This document shows positions 9,286 to 18,111 of a stretch of DNA of 64,000 bases, one piece after another (the first letter of the stretch is position 1; each line of letters begins with the position of its first letter). Source of the DNA: Methylobacterium sp. BTF04 (GTDB lineage Bacteria; Pseudomonadota; Alphaproteobacteria; Rhizobiales; Beijerinckiaceae). The position numbers and the translations under genes were made by a program. The notes beneath the pieces were generated by a model. The model saw only the letters and a list, made by a program, of their open reading frames with translations, did no database searches and was not told the DNA's origin. The DNA lies in NCBI RefSeq assembly GCF_010692745.1, contig NZ_JAAHTB010000007.1, positions 62,001 to 126,000 of the forward strand, given 5' to 3'.

Positions 9286-9310
9286 CGACCCGGCAGCCCC
9301 TACGGGGTCG
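9286..9310. terminator. Possible hairpin between convergent genes
   Basis: CGACCC at 9286-9291 can pair with GGGTCG at 9305-9310, with further GC pairs inside. It lies in the 44 bases between the Mla lipoprotein and the convergent regulator gene. There is no T-run, so termination here would be weak or factor-dependent. Confidence 0.3.
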
Positions 9311-9322
9311 GGTGGCGCCGCG

Positions 9323-9952
9323 TCATTCCATCACCGCCGCCTTCATGATCATCACCATGATCGCCTTGGCCGGCTCCGAACCGATGCACCGCACGGTATG
9401 CGGTCGGTCGCCGCGGTAGCGCAGGGTCTCGCCCGCCCGGGCACGCTGGACGGTGTTGGCGACCTCGACCTCCATCGTGCCTGCGGTGACGGTGAGCGAT
9501 TCCACGGAGCCGCGCTGGTGCGGGTCGGAGTCGAGGATGCCGCCGGGATCGGCAGTCACTTCATACCACTGCAGCCACTCGACGGTCTTGATCCAGCCGA
9601 CGATGGCGAGCCGCACCTTGCCGTCGTCGGAGACGAGGATCGGTGTGTCGGCCCGCGAGGTCTTCTCGATGAAGGGCTCCTCGTCGCTCGTGGCCAAGAC
9701 CCGCTCGATGGAGACGTCGAGGGCCTGGCTCAAGCGCCAGATCGTGGCCAGCGTCGGGTTGGTCTCGTTGCGCTCGATCTGGCTGATGATCGATTTCGCG
9801 ACGCCGGACTGCTCGGCGAGTTCCGAGAGCGACAGGTTGTAGGCCTTGCGCAGGCGCTGGATCGTCTTGCCGAGCTGGCCCGACAGAACCTGCGCACCGG
9901 TCAGCACATCCCGCTGCCGCCCGCGGTCGGGGGTGGTCACCTGATCGTCCAT
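9323..9952 (-). CDS. XRE-family regulator with C-terminal cupin domain
   Basis: 209 residues: a helix-turn-helix of the XRE/Cro type at about 27-82 (LRKAYNLSLSELAEQSGVAKSIISQIERNE in two halves) and a cupin barrel at about 120-205. This is the HTH_3 plus cupin_2 architecture of small-molecule-responsive repressors such as PuuR. The ligand is not evident. On its own strand a TACAAT box lies at 9997-9992, about 40 bases before the start, but I see no good -35 element. No obvious target operon is adjacent: Mla converges on it and thiED lies upstream on the same strand. Confidence 0.88.
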   Translation of the reverse strand: MDDQVTTPDRGRQRDVLTGAQVLSGQLGKTIQRLRKAYNLSLSELAEQSGVAKSIISQIERNETNPTLATIWRLSQALDVSIERVLATSDEEPFIEKTSRADTPILVSDDGKVRLAIVGWIKTVEWLQWYEVTADPGGILDSDPHQRGSVESLTVTAGTMEVEVANTVQRARAGETLRYRGDRPHTVRCIGSEPAKAIMVMIMKAAVME

Positions 9953-10039
9953 GATCCCTGAAATCCGCGCGTTCGTTCCGTTAACCGGACGATTGTACGG
10001 TACTTCAAACGCAAAGTCCGTCCCGACGCAAGGCGCGGG

Positions 10040-10876
10040 TCAGCTCCAGAGGGCGTGAAAGTGGTGTACCGGGCCATGGCCCTGCCCCACTTGCACCGAG
10101 TCGGCGGCTGCGATCGCAGCGGTGACATAGCGCTTGGCCTGGGCCACGGCGTCGACCAGCGGAAGCCCCCTGGCGAGGCCGGCAGCCACCGCCGAGGACA
10201 GGGTACAGCCGGTGCCGTGGCTGTTGCGCGTGGGGATGCGCCGGGCGGCGAAGCGGCGCAGGGTTCCGTCCGCGCTCATCAGATGATCGACGCTCTCGTC
10301 GCCCTCGGCATGGCCGCCCTTGATCAGAACGGCGCGGGCGCCGAGCGCCAGCAGCTTTCGCCCCTGCGCGACCGCCTCGTTCTCGCTCAAAGCGTTCGGC
10401 TCGTCGAGCAGGGTCGCGGCCTCGGGAAGGTTCGGGGTGACGAGATCAGCGAGCGGTAGCAAGTGCCGGCGCAGGGCCTCCACGGCGGCATCCGAGATCA
10501 GCCGGTCGCCGCTGGTGGCGACCATCACCGGATCGAGGACGATGGGGATACCGGTCGCGTGCCGTCTCAGCCCGGCGGCCACCGCCTCGATGGTGGCGAC
10601 CTGGGACAGCATCCCGATCTTCACGGCAGCTACCGTCAGATCCGAGAAGATGCTGTCGATCTGTGCTGCGACGAAATCCGCCGGGACGTCGTGGATGCCC
10701 TGGACGCCGAGGGTGTTCTGCGCGGTGAGCGCCGTGATCACGCTGGCGCCATAGACCTTGAGCGCCGCGAAGGTCTTGAGGTCAGCCTGAATGCCGGCCC
10801 CACCGCTCGAATCGGAGCCCGCGATGGTGACGGCGATCGGTATTATGGCCCGTGTCATCATGGCCCCTGTCATCAT
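10040..10876 (-). CDS. thiD: Hydroxymethylpyrimidine/phosphomethylpyrimidine kinase ThiD
   Basis: 278 residues of the ribokinase-like ThiD family: N-terminal TIAGSDSSGGAGIQADLKTF, DPVMVATSG, and the catalytic anion-hole motif NSHGTGCTLSSA near the C-terminus. It phosphorylates HMP and HMP-P to HMP-PP for thiamine synthesis. The ATG at 10876 has GAGGAA a few bases upstream. The first ten codons are a tandem duplication of a 15-base unit (MMTGA then MMTRA), so a second start at 10861 or 10858 is equally plausible for the protein fold. It follows thiE by 24 bases and is surely co-transcribed with it. Confidence 0.93.
   Translation of the reverse strand: MMTGAMMTRAIIPIAVTIAGSDSSGGAGIQADLKTFAALKVYGASVITALTAQNTLGVQGIHDVPADFVAAQIDSIFSDLTVAAVKIGMLSQVATIEAVAAGLRRHATGIPIVLDPVMVATSGDRLISDAAVEALRRHLLPLADLVTPNLPEAATLLDEPNALSENEAVAQGRKLLALGARAVLIKGGHAEGDESVDHLMSADGTLRRFAARRIPTRNSHGTGCTLSSAVAAGLARGLPLVDAVAQAKRYVTAAIAAADSVQVGQGHGPVHHFHALWS
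10847..10876 (-). repeat. 15-base tandem duplication at the start of thiD
   Basis: Two adjacent 15-base units on the minus strand, ATGATGACAGGGGCC and ATGATGACACGGGCC, differ at one base. Each supplies a double Met start, giving thiD up to four in-frame ATG codons. This is a recent-looking slippage duplication. Confidence 0.85.
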
Positions 10877-10900
10877 GGCGTTCCTCGGTTTTGCCCGACC

Positions 10901-11611
10901 TTAGGCCGCGACGCCCCGCGCCGCGAGAGCGGAATCGATCCGGTGGCGCAGGTCGCGCGCCTGGCCCTCGACGGATCCGCCGACGAACAGCGACGAGATC
11001 ACCGCGACGCCGTCCGCCCCCGCCGCGATCACCGCTGCGGCAGTGCTGGAATCGATGCCCGCGATGGCGCCCAGCGGGAAGCCCGGCCCGCGCGCGAGCC
11101 GCCCCCGGAACACGATCCGGCCGAGCCCATCGAGACCCACCGGCGGATCGGGATTGTCCTTGCTCGTCGTCGCGAAGACGCCGCCGATGCAGGCGTAATC
11201 CACCGGCAACCGGTAGAGTTCGTCCGCCTGCGCCCCGGATTTCAGCGTGAGCCCGATGATCGCCGCGCGCCCGAGCAGGTGACGGGCATCGGCGGGGTGC
11301 AGGTCGGATTGGCCGAGATGCACGCCCTCGACCCCGGCCGCGAGCGCAAGATCGACCCGGTCGTTGACGAGGAGCGGCACGCCGCTGCCGGCGACCGCCT
11401 GGTGGATCGCGCGAATTCGCGCGAGTGCGGCGCGCGCATCCGGAATGGCTTTTTCGCGGTACTGCAGCAGCGTACAGCCGCCCGCCACCGCCTCGGCCGC
11501 CAGCGCCGCGAGCCGGGCTCCGTCGGGGCCGGACACACCAACGTCGAGGAGGCCATAGAGGCGCAGATCGACGGCTGCACGCCCGCCCGTCGCTTCGTCT
11601 CGTCCGATCAC
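10901..11611 (-). CDS. thiE: Thiamine-phosphate synthase ThiE
   Basis: 236 residues with the ThiE TIM-barrel motifs LLQYREK, LLVNDRVDLALAAGVEGVHLGQSDL and DYACIGGVFATTSKDN, and the phosphate-binding end GAIAGIDSS...GADGVAVISSLF. It joins HMP-PP to the thiazole phosphate to make thiamine phosphate. I chose GTG at 11611 because GGGAG lies seven bases upstream and the length is then normal; the same frame remains open far upstream only as antisense to the acetyltransferase. No TPP-riboswitch core is visible before it. Confidence 0.9.
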   Translation of the reverse strand: MIGRDEATGGRAAVDLRLYGLLDVGVSGPDGARLAALAAEAVAGGCTLLQYREKAIPDARAALARIRAIHQAVAGSGVPLLVNDRVDLALAAGVEGVHLGQSDLHPADARHLLGRAAIIGLTLKSGAQADELYRLPVDYACIGGVFATTSKDNPDPPVGLDGLGRIVFRGRLARGPGFPLGAIAGIDSSTAAAVIAAGADGVAVISSLFVGGSVEGQARDLRHRIDSALAARGVAA

Positions 11612-11737
11612 GCGATCACTCCCGTCAGCCCGTCGAGATGTTCTTAGGGGCCGCGGCATCCGGCCGAAAGTCATTGCCGCCTGGACCGCGACACGTAAGC
11701 AGGGCGTTGATCGACGTTTCAACGGGAAAACCTCCGC

Positions 11738-12319
11738 ATGGACCGCACCCAGAAGCAAAAAATGCTCGCCGGCGAGCTCTACCATCCGGACGACCCGGAG
11801 ATTCAGGCCGACGGCCAGAGCTGCAAGCATTGGATGGTGCGGTACAACGCGGCGTTGGCGGAGACACCCGCATTGCGCCGCGCGTTGCTGCGAGAGCGTT
11901 TTGCGGCTGTCGGCGACGGAGCGGTGGTCCGGCCCCCCTTCCACTGCGATTACGGGCTCCACATCAGCCTCGGCGCGCATGTATTCCTGAACTTCGGCTG
12001 CATCATCCTCGATTGTGCTCCCGTGAGCATCGGTGACCGGACGCAGATCGGACCCGGCGTCCACATCCTCACCGCGGACCATCCCCGCGAGGCCGCGCCG
12101 CGCGAAGCCGGGCTCGAATTCGCCCGCGCCATCCGGATCGGCCGAAACGTCTGGATCGGCGGTGGAGCTTTGATCCTGCCGGGGGTCTCCATCGGCGACC
12201 ACGCCATCGTCGGGGCGGGCAGCGTGGTGACGCGCGATGTCGCCGAGGGCGCGACGGTGGTGGGCAATCCGGCGCGCCTCCTTGCCCCACGATCGCAGGA
12301 TGCTCCAGCTTCCCCATGA
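11738..12319 (+). CDS. Maltose/galactoside-type sugar O-acetyltransferase
   Basis: 193 residues with the maltose acetyltransferase N-terminal domain (KMLAGELYHPDDPE) followed by left-handed beta-helix hexapeptide repeats and the catalytic His region ILTADHPREAAPRE, ending GAGSVVTRDVAEGATVVGNPAR. It transfers acetyl from acetyl-CoA to a sugar or small hydroxyl compound; the real substrate in this group (Maa/LacA/NodL) is rarely known. It is divergent from thiE and stands alone ahead of nadQ, with no evident link to either. Confidence 0.9.
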   Translation: MDRTQKQKMLAGELYHPDDPEIQADGQSCKHWMVRYNAALAETPALRRALLRERFAAVGDGAVVRPPFHCDYGLHISLGAHVFLNFGCIILDCAPVSIGDRTQIGPGVHILTADHPREAAPREAGLEFARAIRIGRNVWIGGGALILPGVSIGDHAIVGAGSVVTRDVAEGATVVGNPARLLAPRSQDAPASP

Positions 12320-12413
12320 GAGAACACCCCAGCCGGGGAGGCGCGAGGCATTTTGGCGCTCACGCGACGGGCTCCGATATGCGATGAGCGGGGTCGGGCG
12401 AGGGTGAGGACAC

Positions 12414-13412
12414 GTGACGACGGCGCAGGACACGCAACGGACCGAGGAGAGCGCACTCTCCAACCCGTCCGCGGTCGGTCTCGTCGCCGTCATCGTCGCG
12501 GCGACCGATGGCGAGCCGCGTGCGCTCACGGTGGAGGTCGACGGGCAGGCGTCCGGGCGCTCACGCGGTTTGCCGGCGGGTCCGCTGGTGCCCGAGCATC
12601 CCACCCTGGAGCGCGGCCTGCGCGCCTGGGTCGAGCGCCAGACGCACCAGCGCCTCGGCTATGTCGAACAGCTCTACACCTTCGGCGACCGCGACCGGCA
12701 GGGTGATGAATCGCAGGGGCTGCACTCCCTCTCGGTGGCCTATCTCGCCCTGGTGCGCGAAGTCCGCCCCGCCGGCCTCGCCGAGGCGTCGTGGCGCAAC
12801 TGGTACGGCTACCTGCCGTGGGAGGATTGGCGCGAGGGCCGACCCGCAGCGCTCACCGACATCGAGGCCAGGCTCCTCGCCTGGGCGGCGGAGACGACCG
12901 ATCCGAAACAGCGCCGGCGGCGCGAGGATCGCCTCGCCTTGACCTTCGGCCTGTGTGGCGGCGCCTGGAACGAGGAGCGTGTGCTGGAACGCTACGAATT
13001 GCTGTTCGAGGCCGGCCTGATCCCCGAGGCGCAGGGTCAATCGGGGGCGGCCTCGACCACCGAGAGCGGGGCCACGGGCGCGCCGATGGCGTTCGACCAT
13101 CGGCGGGTGCTCGCCACGGCAATCGGCCGCCTACGCGGCAAGATCAAGTACCGCCCGGTGGTGTTCGAGCTGATGCCGCCGACCTTCACGCTGTTCCAGC
13201 TCCAGCGCACGGTGGAGGCCCTCTCCGGCACCAACCTGCACAAGCAGAACTTTCGCCGCCTCGTGGCGCAGCAGGGTCTGGTAGAAGAAACCGACGGCGT
13301 CACCAGCGGCGCCACCGGCCGCCCCGCCCGCCTGGTGCGCTTCCGCCGCGAGGTGCTGCTGGAGCGCCCGGCACCCGGCTTCCGGTTGAGGGCCACGCGC
13401 AAGCCCGCCTGA
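12414..13412 (+). CDS. nadQ: NadQ-type regulator of NAD synthesis (Nudix-like plus winged helix)
   Basis: 332 residues. The N-terminal half is a Nudix-like fold related to NrtR ([39 protein letters not shown]). In place of the catalytic Nudix box REUxEExGU it has [14 protein letters not shown], so hydrolase activity is unlikely. The C-terminal half (GKIKYRPVVFELMPPTFTLFQLQR, seen in two parts, with LHKQNFRRLV) is a winged helix. NadQ is known from comparative genomics as the repressor of nadABC in alphaproteobacteria, and this gene sits directly upstream of nadABC with palindromes between them. The start is GTG at 12414. Confidence 0.85.
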   Translation: MTTAQDTQRTEESALSNPSAVGLVAVIVAATDGEPRALTVEVDGQASGRSRGLPAGPLVPEHPTLERGLRAWVERQTHQRLGYVEQLYTFGDRDRQGDESQGLHSLSVAYLALVREVRPAGLAEASWRNWYGYLPWEDWREGRPAALTDIEARLLAWAAETTDPKQRRRREDRLALTFGLCGGAWNEERVLERYELLFEAGLIPEAQGQSGAASTTESGATGAPMAFDHRRVLATAIGRLRGKIKYRPVVFELMPPTFTLFQLQRTVEALSGTNLHKQNFRRLVAQQGLVEETDGVTSGATGRPARLVRFRREVLLERPAPGFRLRATRKPA

Positions 13413-13513
13413 CCCGTGCCTGTCCACAGGGAGCGCTTTTCACCTTCGCGGAGCCGAGCAGGAGAGAAGCGATCGTTGCGGTATCGGGCGCAGCGGGCCC
13501 CACGCTAGCAAGT

Positions 13514-13540
13514 GCGCTGCAGCATAAATGACTGCAGCGC
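13514..13540. promoter_or_regulatory. Perfect inverted repeat upstream of nadA
   Basis: GCGCTGCAG at 13514-13522 and its exact complement CTGCAGCGC at 13532-13540, separated by nine bases. It lies about 100 bases before nadA in the nadQ-nadA gap. It may be an accessory operator or an mRNA hairpin; its sequence differs from the two ATGCTCA-type sites downstream. Confidence 0.55.
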
Positions 13541-13548
13541 AAAATCGT

Positions 13549-13567
13549 TATGCTCAAGTCCAGCATA
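13549..13567. promoter_or_regulatory. Candidate NadQ operator, imperfect copy
   Basis: TATGCTCA-AGT-CCAGCATA: the outer TATGCT/AGCATA bases are symmetric while the inner two pairs are not. It resembles the perfect site at 13608-13626, with centres 59 bases apart, so the pair could bracket the nadA promoter or allow looping. Confidence 0.6.
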
Positions 13568-13607
13568 TCTGGACAAGCGGCCTCGGGCCCCCTACGTTAG
13601 TCGGCAC

Positions 13608-13626
13608 AATGCTCACATTGAGCATA
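13608..13626. promoter_or_regulatory. Candidate NadQ operator, perfect copy
   Basis: ATGCTCA-CAT-TGAGCAT at 13609-13625 is a perfect palindrome with three central bases, ending 16 bases before the nadA ATG. Position and neighbouring nadQ gene make it the best operator candidate for NAD-responsive repression of nadABC. That NadQ binds this exact word is inferred, not shown. Confidence 0.7.
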
Positions 13627-13641
13627 AGTGAGGACGCGTCC

Positions 13642-14664
13642 ATGGCGGCGACCAGTCTCCCGATCGGCACGAGCCCGGCCTATCCCGCCGGCTTCCCCTT
13701 GCCCGACATCTACGACCGCGTCCGCCGGCATATCCCGGCCATCGAATGGCCGGCGCTCGCGGACGACGTGGCGGCGATCCTGGCGCTGAAGAAGACGCGG
13801 AACGCCGTCATCCTCGCCCACAACTATCAGGCGCCGGAGATCTTCCACACCGTGGCCGACATCGTCGGCGACAGTCTGGCGCTCGCCCGCGAGGCGGTGA
13901 CGGTGGATGCCGACGTGATCGTGCTCGCCGGCGTGCACTTCATGGCCGAGACCGCCAAGCTGCTGAATCCGGGCAAGACCGTGCTGATTCCGGACATGCG
14001 CGCCGGTTGCTCACTCGCCGACTCGATCACCGCCGCCGACGTGCGGGGCTTGCGGGAGAAGTATCCGGGCGTGCCGATCGTCACCTACGTCAACACCTCG
14101 GCGGCTGTGAAGGCCGAATCGGACCTGTGCTGCACCTCCGGCAACGCGGTGGACGTGGTGCGCTCGCTGAACGCCCCCCGCGTGCTGATGATTCCCGACG
14201 AATTCCTGGCGCAGAACGTCCAGGCGCTGGTGCCCGAGGTCGAGATCCTGACCTGGGCCGGCCATTGCGAGGTGCACGAGCAATTCACCCCGGCCGATAT
14301 CCGCGAGGTGCGCGAGAGTTATCCCGGCGTCACCGTGATCGCGCATCCCGAATGCCCGCCCGACGTGGTGGCGGAGGCCGATTTCTCGGGCTCCACCGCG
14401 ATGATGATGAACTTCGTCACCGAGAAGCGGCCGCGCCAGGTGGTGCTGGTGACCGAATGCTCCATGGGCGACAACATCGCGGCGGCCAATCCCGATATCG
14501 AGTTCATCAAGCCCTGCAACATGTGCCCGCACATGAAGCGGATGAGCCTGAAGAACATCCGCCATGCCCTGGAGACCCTGACCCACGAGGTCACGGTGGA
14601 TCCGGCCTTGACCGACCGCGCGCGGCTGGCCGTTGAGCGCATGCTGGCGGTGAAGCCGCGATGA
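13642..14664 (+). CDS. nadA: Quinolinate synthase NadA
   Basis: 340 residues. It condenses iminoaspartate with dihydroxyacetone phosphate to quinolinate using a [4Fe-4S] cluster. Landmarks are [27 protein letters not shown] and [13 protein letters not shown], with candidate cluster cysteines in [18 protein letters not shown] and [13 protein letters not shown] at 13642 is chosen because AGGA lies just upstream and it follows the operator-like palindromes; the frame is open back to 13528, but that would place the operators inside the gene. It overlaps nadB by four bases (ATGA), so the two are translationally coupled. Confidence 0.95.
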   Translation: MAATSLPIGTSPAYPAGFPLPDIYDRVRRHIPAIEWPALADDVAAILALKKTRNAVILAHNYQAPEIFHTVADIVGDSLALAREAVTVDADVIVLAGVHFMAETAKLLNPGKTVLIPDMRAGCSLADSITAADVRGLREKYPGVPIVTYVNTSAAVKAESDLCCTSGNAVDVVRSLNAPRVLMIPDEFLAQNVQALVPEVEILTWAGHCEVHEQFTPADIREVRESYPGVTVIAHPECPPDVVAEADFSGSTAMMMNFVTEKRPRQVVLVTECSMGDNIAAANPDIEFIKPCNMCPHMKRMSLKNIRHALETLTHEVTVDPALTDRARLAVERMLAVKPR

Positions 14665-16208
14665 ACGCGCACGCACCGCTCTGCTTCGCCCTGCCGGGTG
14701 CCGACCGCGTCGTCGTGGTTGGGGCCGGAATCGCCGGCCTCGCCACGGCCCTGCGCCTCGCGCCCCGGCCCGTCACTCTGGTGACCGCGAGCCCCCTCGG
14801 GCTCGGCACCGCCACCGGCTGGGCGCAAGGCGGCATCGCCGCCGCCATGGGCGCGGATGATGCACCAGCGTTGCACGCTAGCGATACTGTCAGTGCAGGC
14901 GCCGGCCTCACCGAACCGGACGTCGCGACCCGCGTCGCGCAGGCCGGCCCAGACCTGATCGACTGGCTGGTGGGTCTCGGCGCGCCCTTCGACCGCGATG
15001 CGGCGGGCGCTCTGGCGCTCGGCCTCGAGGCCGCCCATTCCCGCCGACGCATCGTCCGCGCCGGCGGCGATTCCACCGGCCGGCTGGTGCTGGAGACCCT
15101 GGTGCGGGCCGCTGTGGCGACACCGTCGATTTCCGTGCTGGTCGCCTCCGTTCGCGGCCTGATGCGGGACACCCATGGCGCCGTCGCAGGCGTGGTCTGC
15201 GACTGCGACGGCGCGCGGGTTCGCCTGCCCGCTCGCGCGGTTGTGCTCGCCACCGGCGGCATCGGCGCGCTCTACGTATCCACCACCAATCCGCGAGGCG
15301 CCACCGGGCGCGGGCTGGCCCTGGCCGCGAGGGTCGGAGCCACCCTGCGCGACATGGAGTTCGTACAGTTCCACCCCACCGCCATCGCAGTGGGCGCCGA
15401 TCCGATGCCGCTGGCCACCGAGGCCCTGCGCGGCGAGGGGGCCCGCCTCATCGACGCCGATGGGACGCCGATCATGGCGGGCATCGCCGGCGGCGATCTG
15501 GCTCCACGCGATGTGGTGGCGCGGGCGATCTTCCAGGCGCAAGGGCGCGGGGCCTCGGTGTTCCTCGATTGCCGCGGGGCGCTCGGCGCCCGGATGGTGA
15601 CGCGGTTTCCCACCGTCGCGGGCCTGTGCGCCGAGGCCGGCATCGATCCGCAGCGACGGCCGATCCCGGTGCGACCGGCGGCGCATTATCACATGGGCGG
15701 CGTGAGGGTGGACGCAAACGGCGCCGCGACGGTGCCGGGCCTGTTCGCCTGCGGCGAGGTCGCCTCCACCGGCCTGCACGGCGCGAACCGGCTCGCGAGC
15801 AATTCGCTCCTCGAAGCCATGGCCTTCGCGCCCCGGATCGCCGAGGCGATCAGTGCCGTACCGGTGCCGGGCTTCGCGATTCCCGATCCGGATTCCGCCC
15901 GCCCCGCCACCGATCTGGCGGCGATCCGCACGGTGATGGAGCGCCAGGTCGGCGTCGTGCGCGACGCGGACGGCCTGACCGAGGCCGTCCGCCAGCTCGC
16001 GCCTGCGGCGCAGGCCGGCTGCGATGCCGCCCTGACCGGACTCATGGTGGCGACCGCTGCCCTGTCCCGCCGCGAGAGCCGGGGCGCGCATTGGCGCAGC
16101 GATCATCCGGAGCAGGCGCCGGCTCGCCATACCGAGACGACCCTGGCGGGCGCCTTCGCGATGGCGGAGGCAGTTCAGCTCTCGCGCGCACTCGTCGTGG
16201 ACGCCTGA
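14661..16208 (+). CDS. nadB: L-aspartate oxidase NadB
   Basis: 515 residues, FAD-dependent. The N-terminal dinucleotide-binding motif is [17 protein letters not shown], followed by [17 protein letters not shown]. Substrate-site features include FHPTAIAVG and [16 protein letters not shown], and [19 protein letters not shown] is typical of the succinate dehydrogenase/aspartate oxidase flavoprotein family. It oxidises aspartate to iminoaspartate for NadA. The length is normal for alphaproteobacterial NadB. ATG at 14661 overlaps the nadA stop. Confidence 0.95.
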   Translation: MNAHAPLCFALPGADRVVVVGAGIAGLATALRLAPRPVTLVTASPLGLGTATGWAQGGIAAAMGADDAPALHASDTVSAGAGLTEPDVATRVAQAGPDLIDWLVGLGAPFDRDAAGALALGLEAAHSRRRIVRAGGDSTGRLVLETLVRAAVATPSISVLVASVRGLMRDTHGAVAGVVCDCDGARVRLPARAVVLATGGIGALYVSTTNPRGATGRGLALAARVGATLRDMEFVQFHPTAIAVGADPMPLATEALRGEGARLIDADGTPIMAGIAGGDLAPRDVVARAIFQAQGRGASVFLDCRGALGARMVTRFPTVAGLCAEAGIDPQRRPIPVRPAAHYHMGGVRVDANGAATVPGLFACGEVASTGLHGANRLASNSLLEAMAFAPRIAEAISAVPVPGFAIPDPDSARPATDLAAIRTVMERQVGVVRDADGLTEAVRQLAPAAQAGCDAALTGLMVATAALSRRESRGAHWRSDHPEQAPARHTETTLAGAFAMAEAVQLSRALVVDA

Positions 16209-16276
16209 TTCCGGCGAAGCCGGGCCTCGCCCGACGCGCCCAGGCACCGTGAGACAAGAGCCGTAAAACATGCACC

Positions 16277-17149
16277 GTGAGCCAAACCATGCGCGACACC
16301 GATCTCGTTCCCCTGCCCCGGCTCCTTGTGGAACCGATCGTGCGCGCAGCCCTGCTTGAGGATCTTGGCCGGGCCGGCGACGTCACCACCGACGCGATCG
16401 TGCCGGTGAGCGCCCGCATGAACGCCGTCATCGCGGCCCGCCAGGACGGAGTGATCTCGGGCGTCGATGCCGCGATCATCGCCTTCGAGCTGATCGATCC
16501 GGCCGTGAGGGTCACGGTCGAGCGCGGCGACGGATCGCGCGTGGCGCCGGGTGACGTGGTCGTCCGGCTATCGGGACCGGCCCGCGCGATCATCACCGCC
16601 GAGCGCGTGGCCCTGAACCTGCTGTGCCGAATGTCGGGAGTCGCCACGGCCACGGCCTCCCTGGTCGATGCGGCGCGCCCCCACGGCAAGGCCCGTATCG
16701 TCTGCACCCGCAAGACCACGCCAGGCCTGCGGGCACTGGAAAAGCATGCGGTGCGGGCCGGCGGCGGCTCCAACCATCGCTTCGGCCTCGATGACGCAGT
16801 TCTGATCAAGGACAACCACGTGGCCGTTGCCGGTGGCATCGTGCCGGCCATCACGCGGGCGCGGGCCTATGCTGGCCACCTCGTCAAGATCGAGGTGGAG
16901 GTCGACACCCTGGCGCAGCTCGAAGAGGCCCTGTCGGTGGGGGCCGACGCCGTGCTCCTCGACAACATGAACCCCGAGCAGCTGACACGGGCGGTCGCGA
17001 TGATCGGCGGGCGCGCCATCTCCGAGGCCTCGGGCCGCATCACCCGCGAGACCGTGGGGGCGGTGGCGGCGTCCGGCGTCGACCTCATCTCCTGTGGCTG
17101 GATCACCCACAGCGCGCCGATCATCGATCTGGGCCTCGACGACGCCTGA
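16277..17149 (+). CDS. nadC: Nicotinate-nucleotide pyrophosphorylase NadC
   Basis: 290 residues of quinolinate phosphoribosyltransferase. Landmarks are LLEDLGRAGDVTTDAI, AERVALNLLCRMSGVAT, CTRKTTPGLRALEKHAV, GGGSNHRFGLDDAVLIKDNH and AVLLDNMNPEQL. It makes nicotinate mononucleotide from quinolinate and PRPP. GTG at 16277 is used; an ATG four codons later is also possible. The 68-base gap after nadB contains a direct repeat of GCACCGTGAG (one copy straddling the start region) but no terminator, so nadABC is probably one transcript. Confidence 0.95.
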   Translation: MSQTMRDTDLVPLPRLLVEPIVRAALLEDLGRAGDVTTDAIVPVSARMNAVIAARQDGVISGVDAAIIAFELIDPAVRVTVERGDGSRVAPGDVVVRLSGPARAIITAERVALNLLCRMSGVATATASLVDAARPHGKARIVCTRKTTPGLRALEKHAVRAGGGSNHRFGLDDAVLIKDNHVAVAGGIVPAITRARAYAGHLVKIEVEVDTLAQLEEALSVGADAVLLDNMNPEQLTRAVAMIGGRAISEASGRITRETVGAVAASGVDLISCGWITHSAPIIDLGLDDA

Positions 17150-17242
17150 GCGGCGTCATCGAGACACGCGCGGCACGACGGGATCATCCCCCTCGTCGCG
17201 GCCAAGCTGCCACGGTGTTGCCATGGAGTCACGACAACGCAG

Positions 17243-17272
17243 CAAGCGCTGCCGCAGCGCGGATAGCGCTTG
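17243..17272 (+). terminator. Strong hairpin downstream of nadC
   Basis: CAAGCGCT at 17243-17250 pairs with AGCGCTTG at 17265-17272, and CCGC at 17252-17255 with GCGG at 17259-17262, leaving a three-base loop. It lies 93 bases after the nadC stop and is followed by GCTTT, a weak T-tract. Likely the end of the nadABC transcript. A separate 12-base palindrome GCGAAGCTTCGC sits at 17301-17312, upstream of the transpeptidase gene. Confidence 0.5.
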
Positions 17273-17367
17273 GCTTTGGACCCCGAGCGTTTACCTCTTG
17301 GCGAAGCTTCGCGCAGTAGCCTGCGCTCAGTCGAACCCAGATTTCCGAACGCCCTCGAGAGGCCCTG

Positions 17368-18042
17368 ATGCGCCGTTTCGCCCCCGCCCTGACCGGGCTC
17401 GCCTGTACGCTTGGCGCGTGGGCTTCGCCCGCTGTCGCCTACGAGATCGACCCCCTCACCCGCCAGCCGCTCGACAACGCGCTGGTGATCCGTGTGCGCC
17501 CGCAATCTGAGCCGACTCCTGCAGGACTCGTCGCGGTTCCCACCGCCAACGCCTCGCTCTCGCCGGTGGACCCGATGGCCTCGGCTGTGCCGCAGATGTC
17601 GGCGATCCAGCGCGAGGAAGTCGCCTATGCGGGCGCCTACGCAGCCGGCACCATCGTTGTCTCCACCAACGAGCGCCGGTTGTACTACGTGCTCGGCGAC
17701 GGCAAGGCCTTGCGTTACGGCGTCGGTGTCGGCCGTCCCGGCTTCACCTGGGGTGGCGTGCAGACGATCACGATGAAGCGCGAGTGGCCCGATTGGCGTC
17801 CGCCGGCCGAGATGCTGCGCCGCCGGCCCGACCTGCCGCGCTTCATGAAGGGCGGCATCGAGAACCCGCTCGGCGCTCGCGCCATGTATCTCGGCAACTC
17901 GATCTACCGCATCCACGGCTCGAACGAGCCGGAGACCATCGGCACCGCCGTCTCGTCGGGCTGCATCCGCATGACCAACGAGGACGTGAGCGACCTGTTC
18001 ACCCGCGCTAAGGTCGGCGCGAAGGTCATCGTTCAGCGCTGA
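17368..18042 (+). CDS. L,D-transpeptidase (YkuD domain)
   Basis: 224 residues with a signal peptide of about 24 residues (cleavage after SPAVA) and a YkuD domain from about residue 93. The catalytic motif is complete: IHGSNEPETIG, then SSGCIRMTNED with the active cysteine. It should act in the periplasm, making 3-3 peptidoglycan cross-links or attaching a protein to peptidoglycan; Rhizobiales carry many paralogues. It is followed directly by a strong bidirectional terminator and stands as a single-gene unit. Confidence 0.92.
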   Translation: MRRFAPALTGLACTLGAWASPAVAYEIDPLTRQPLDNALVIRVRPQSEPTPAGLVAVPTANASLSPVDPMASAVPQMSAIQREEVAYAGAYAAGTIVVSTNERRLYYVLGDGKALRYGVGVGRPGFTWGGVQTITMKREWPDWRPPAEMLRRRPDLPRFMKGGIENPLGARAMYLGNSIYRIHGSNEPETIGTAVSSGCIRMTNEDVSDLFTRAKVGAKVIVQR

Positions 18043-18069
18043 TCGTTTTAGGATCGTCCTGACTTCCAA

Positions 18070-18097
18070 AAAGGGCCGGTGGAAACACCGGCCCTTT
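18070..18097. terminator. Bidirectional rho-independent terminator
   Basis: AAAGGGCCGGTG at 18070-18081, loop GAAA, CACCGGCCCTTT at 18086-18097: a perfect 12-base stem with A-run and T-run flanks. It separates the transpeptidase gene (+) from the convergent small membrane protein gene (-) and should serve both. Confidence 0.88.
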
Positions 18098-18111
18098 CTC
18101 TTTCGGCGGCT

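Noticed and set aside
11612..11737. Possible TPP riboswitch ahead of thiED
   Set aside because: The minus-strand leader lacks the conserved CTGAGA and ACCTGATCTGG-type core words, and thiE has a GTG start with its own ribosome site close to the upstream gene.
14319..16271. 650-codon antisense frame over nadB, and similar frames at 734-2020, 20485-22140 and 28967-30946
   Set aside because: All mirror clearly recognised genes on the other strand and show only Arg/Gly/His-rich low-complexity sequence.
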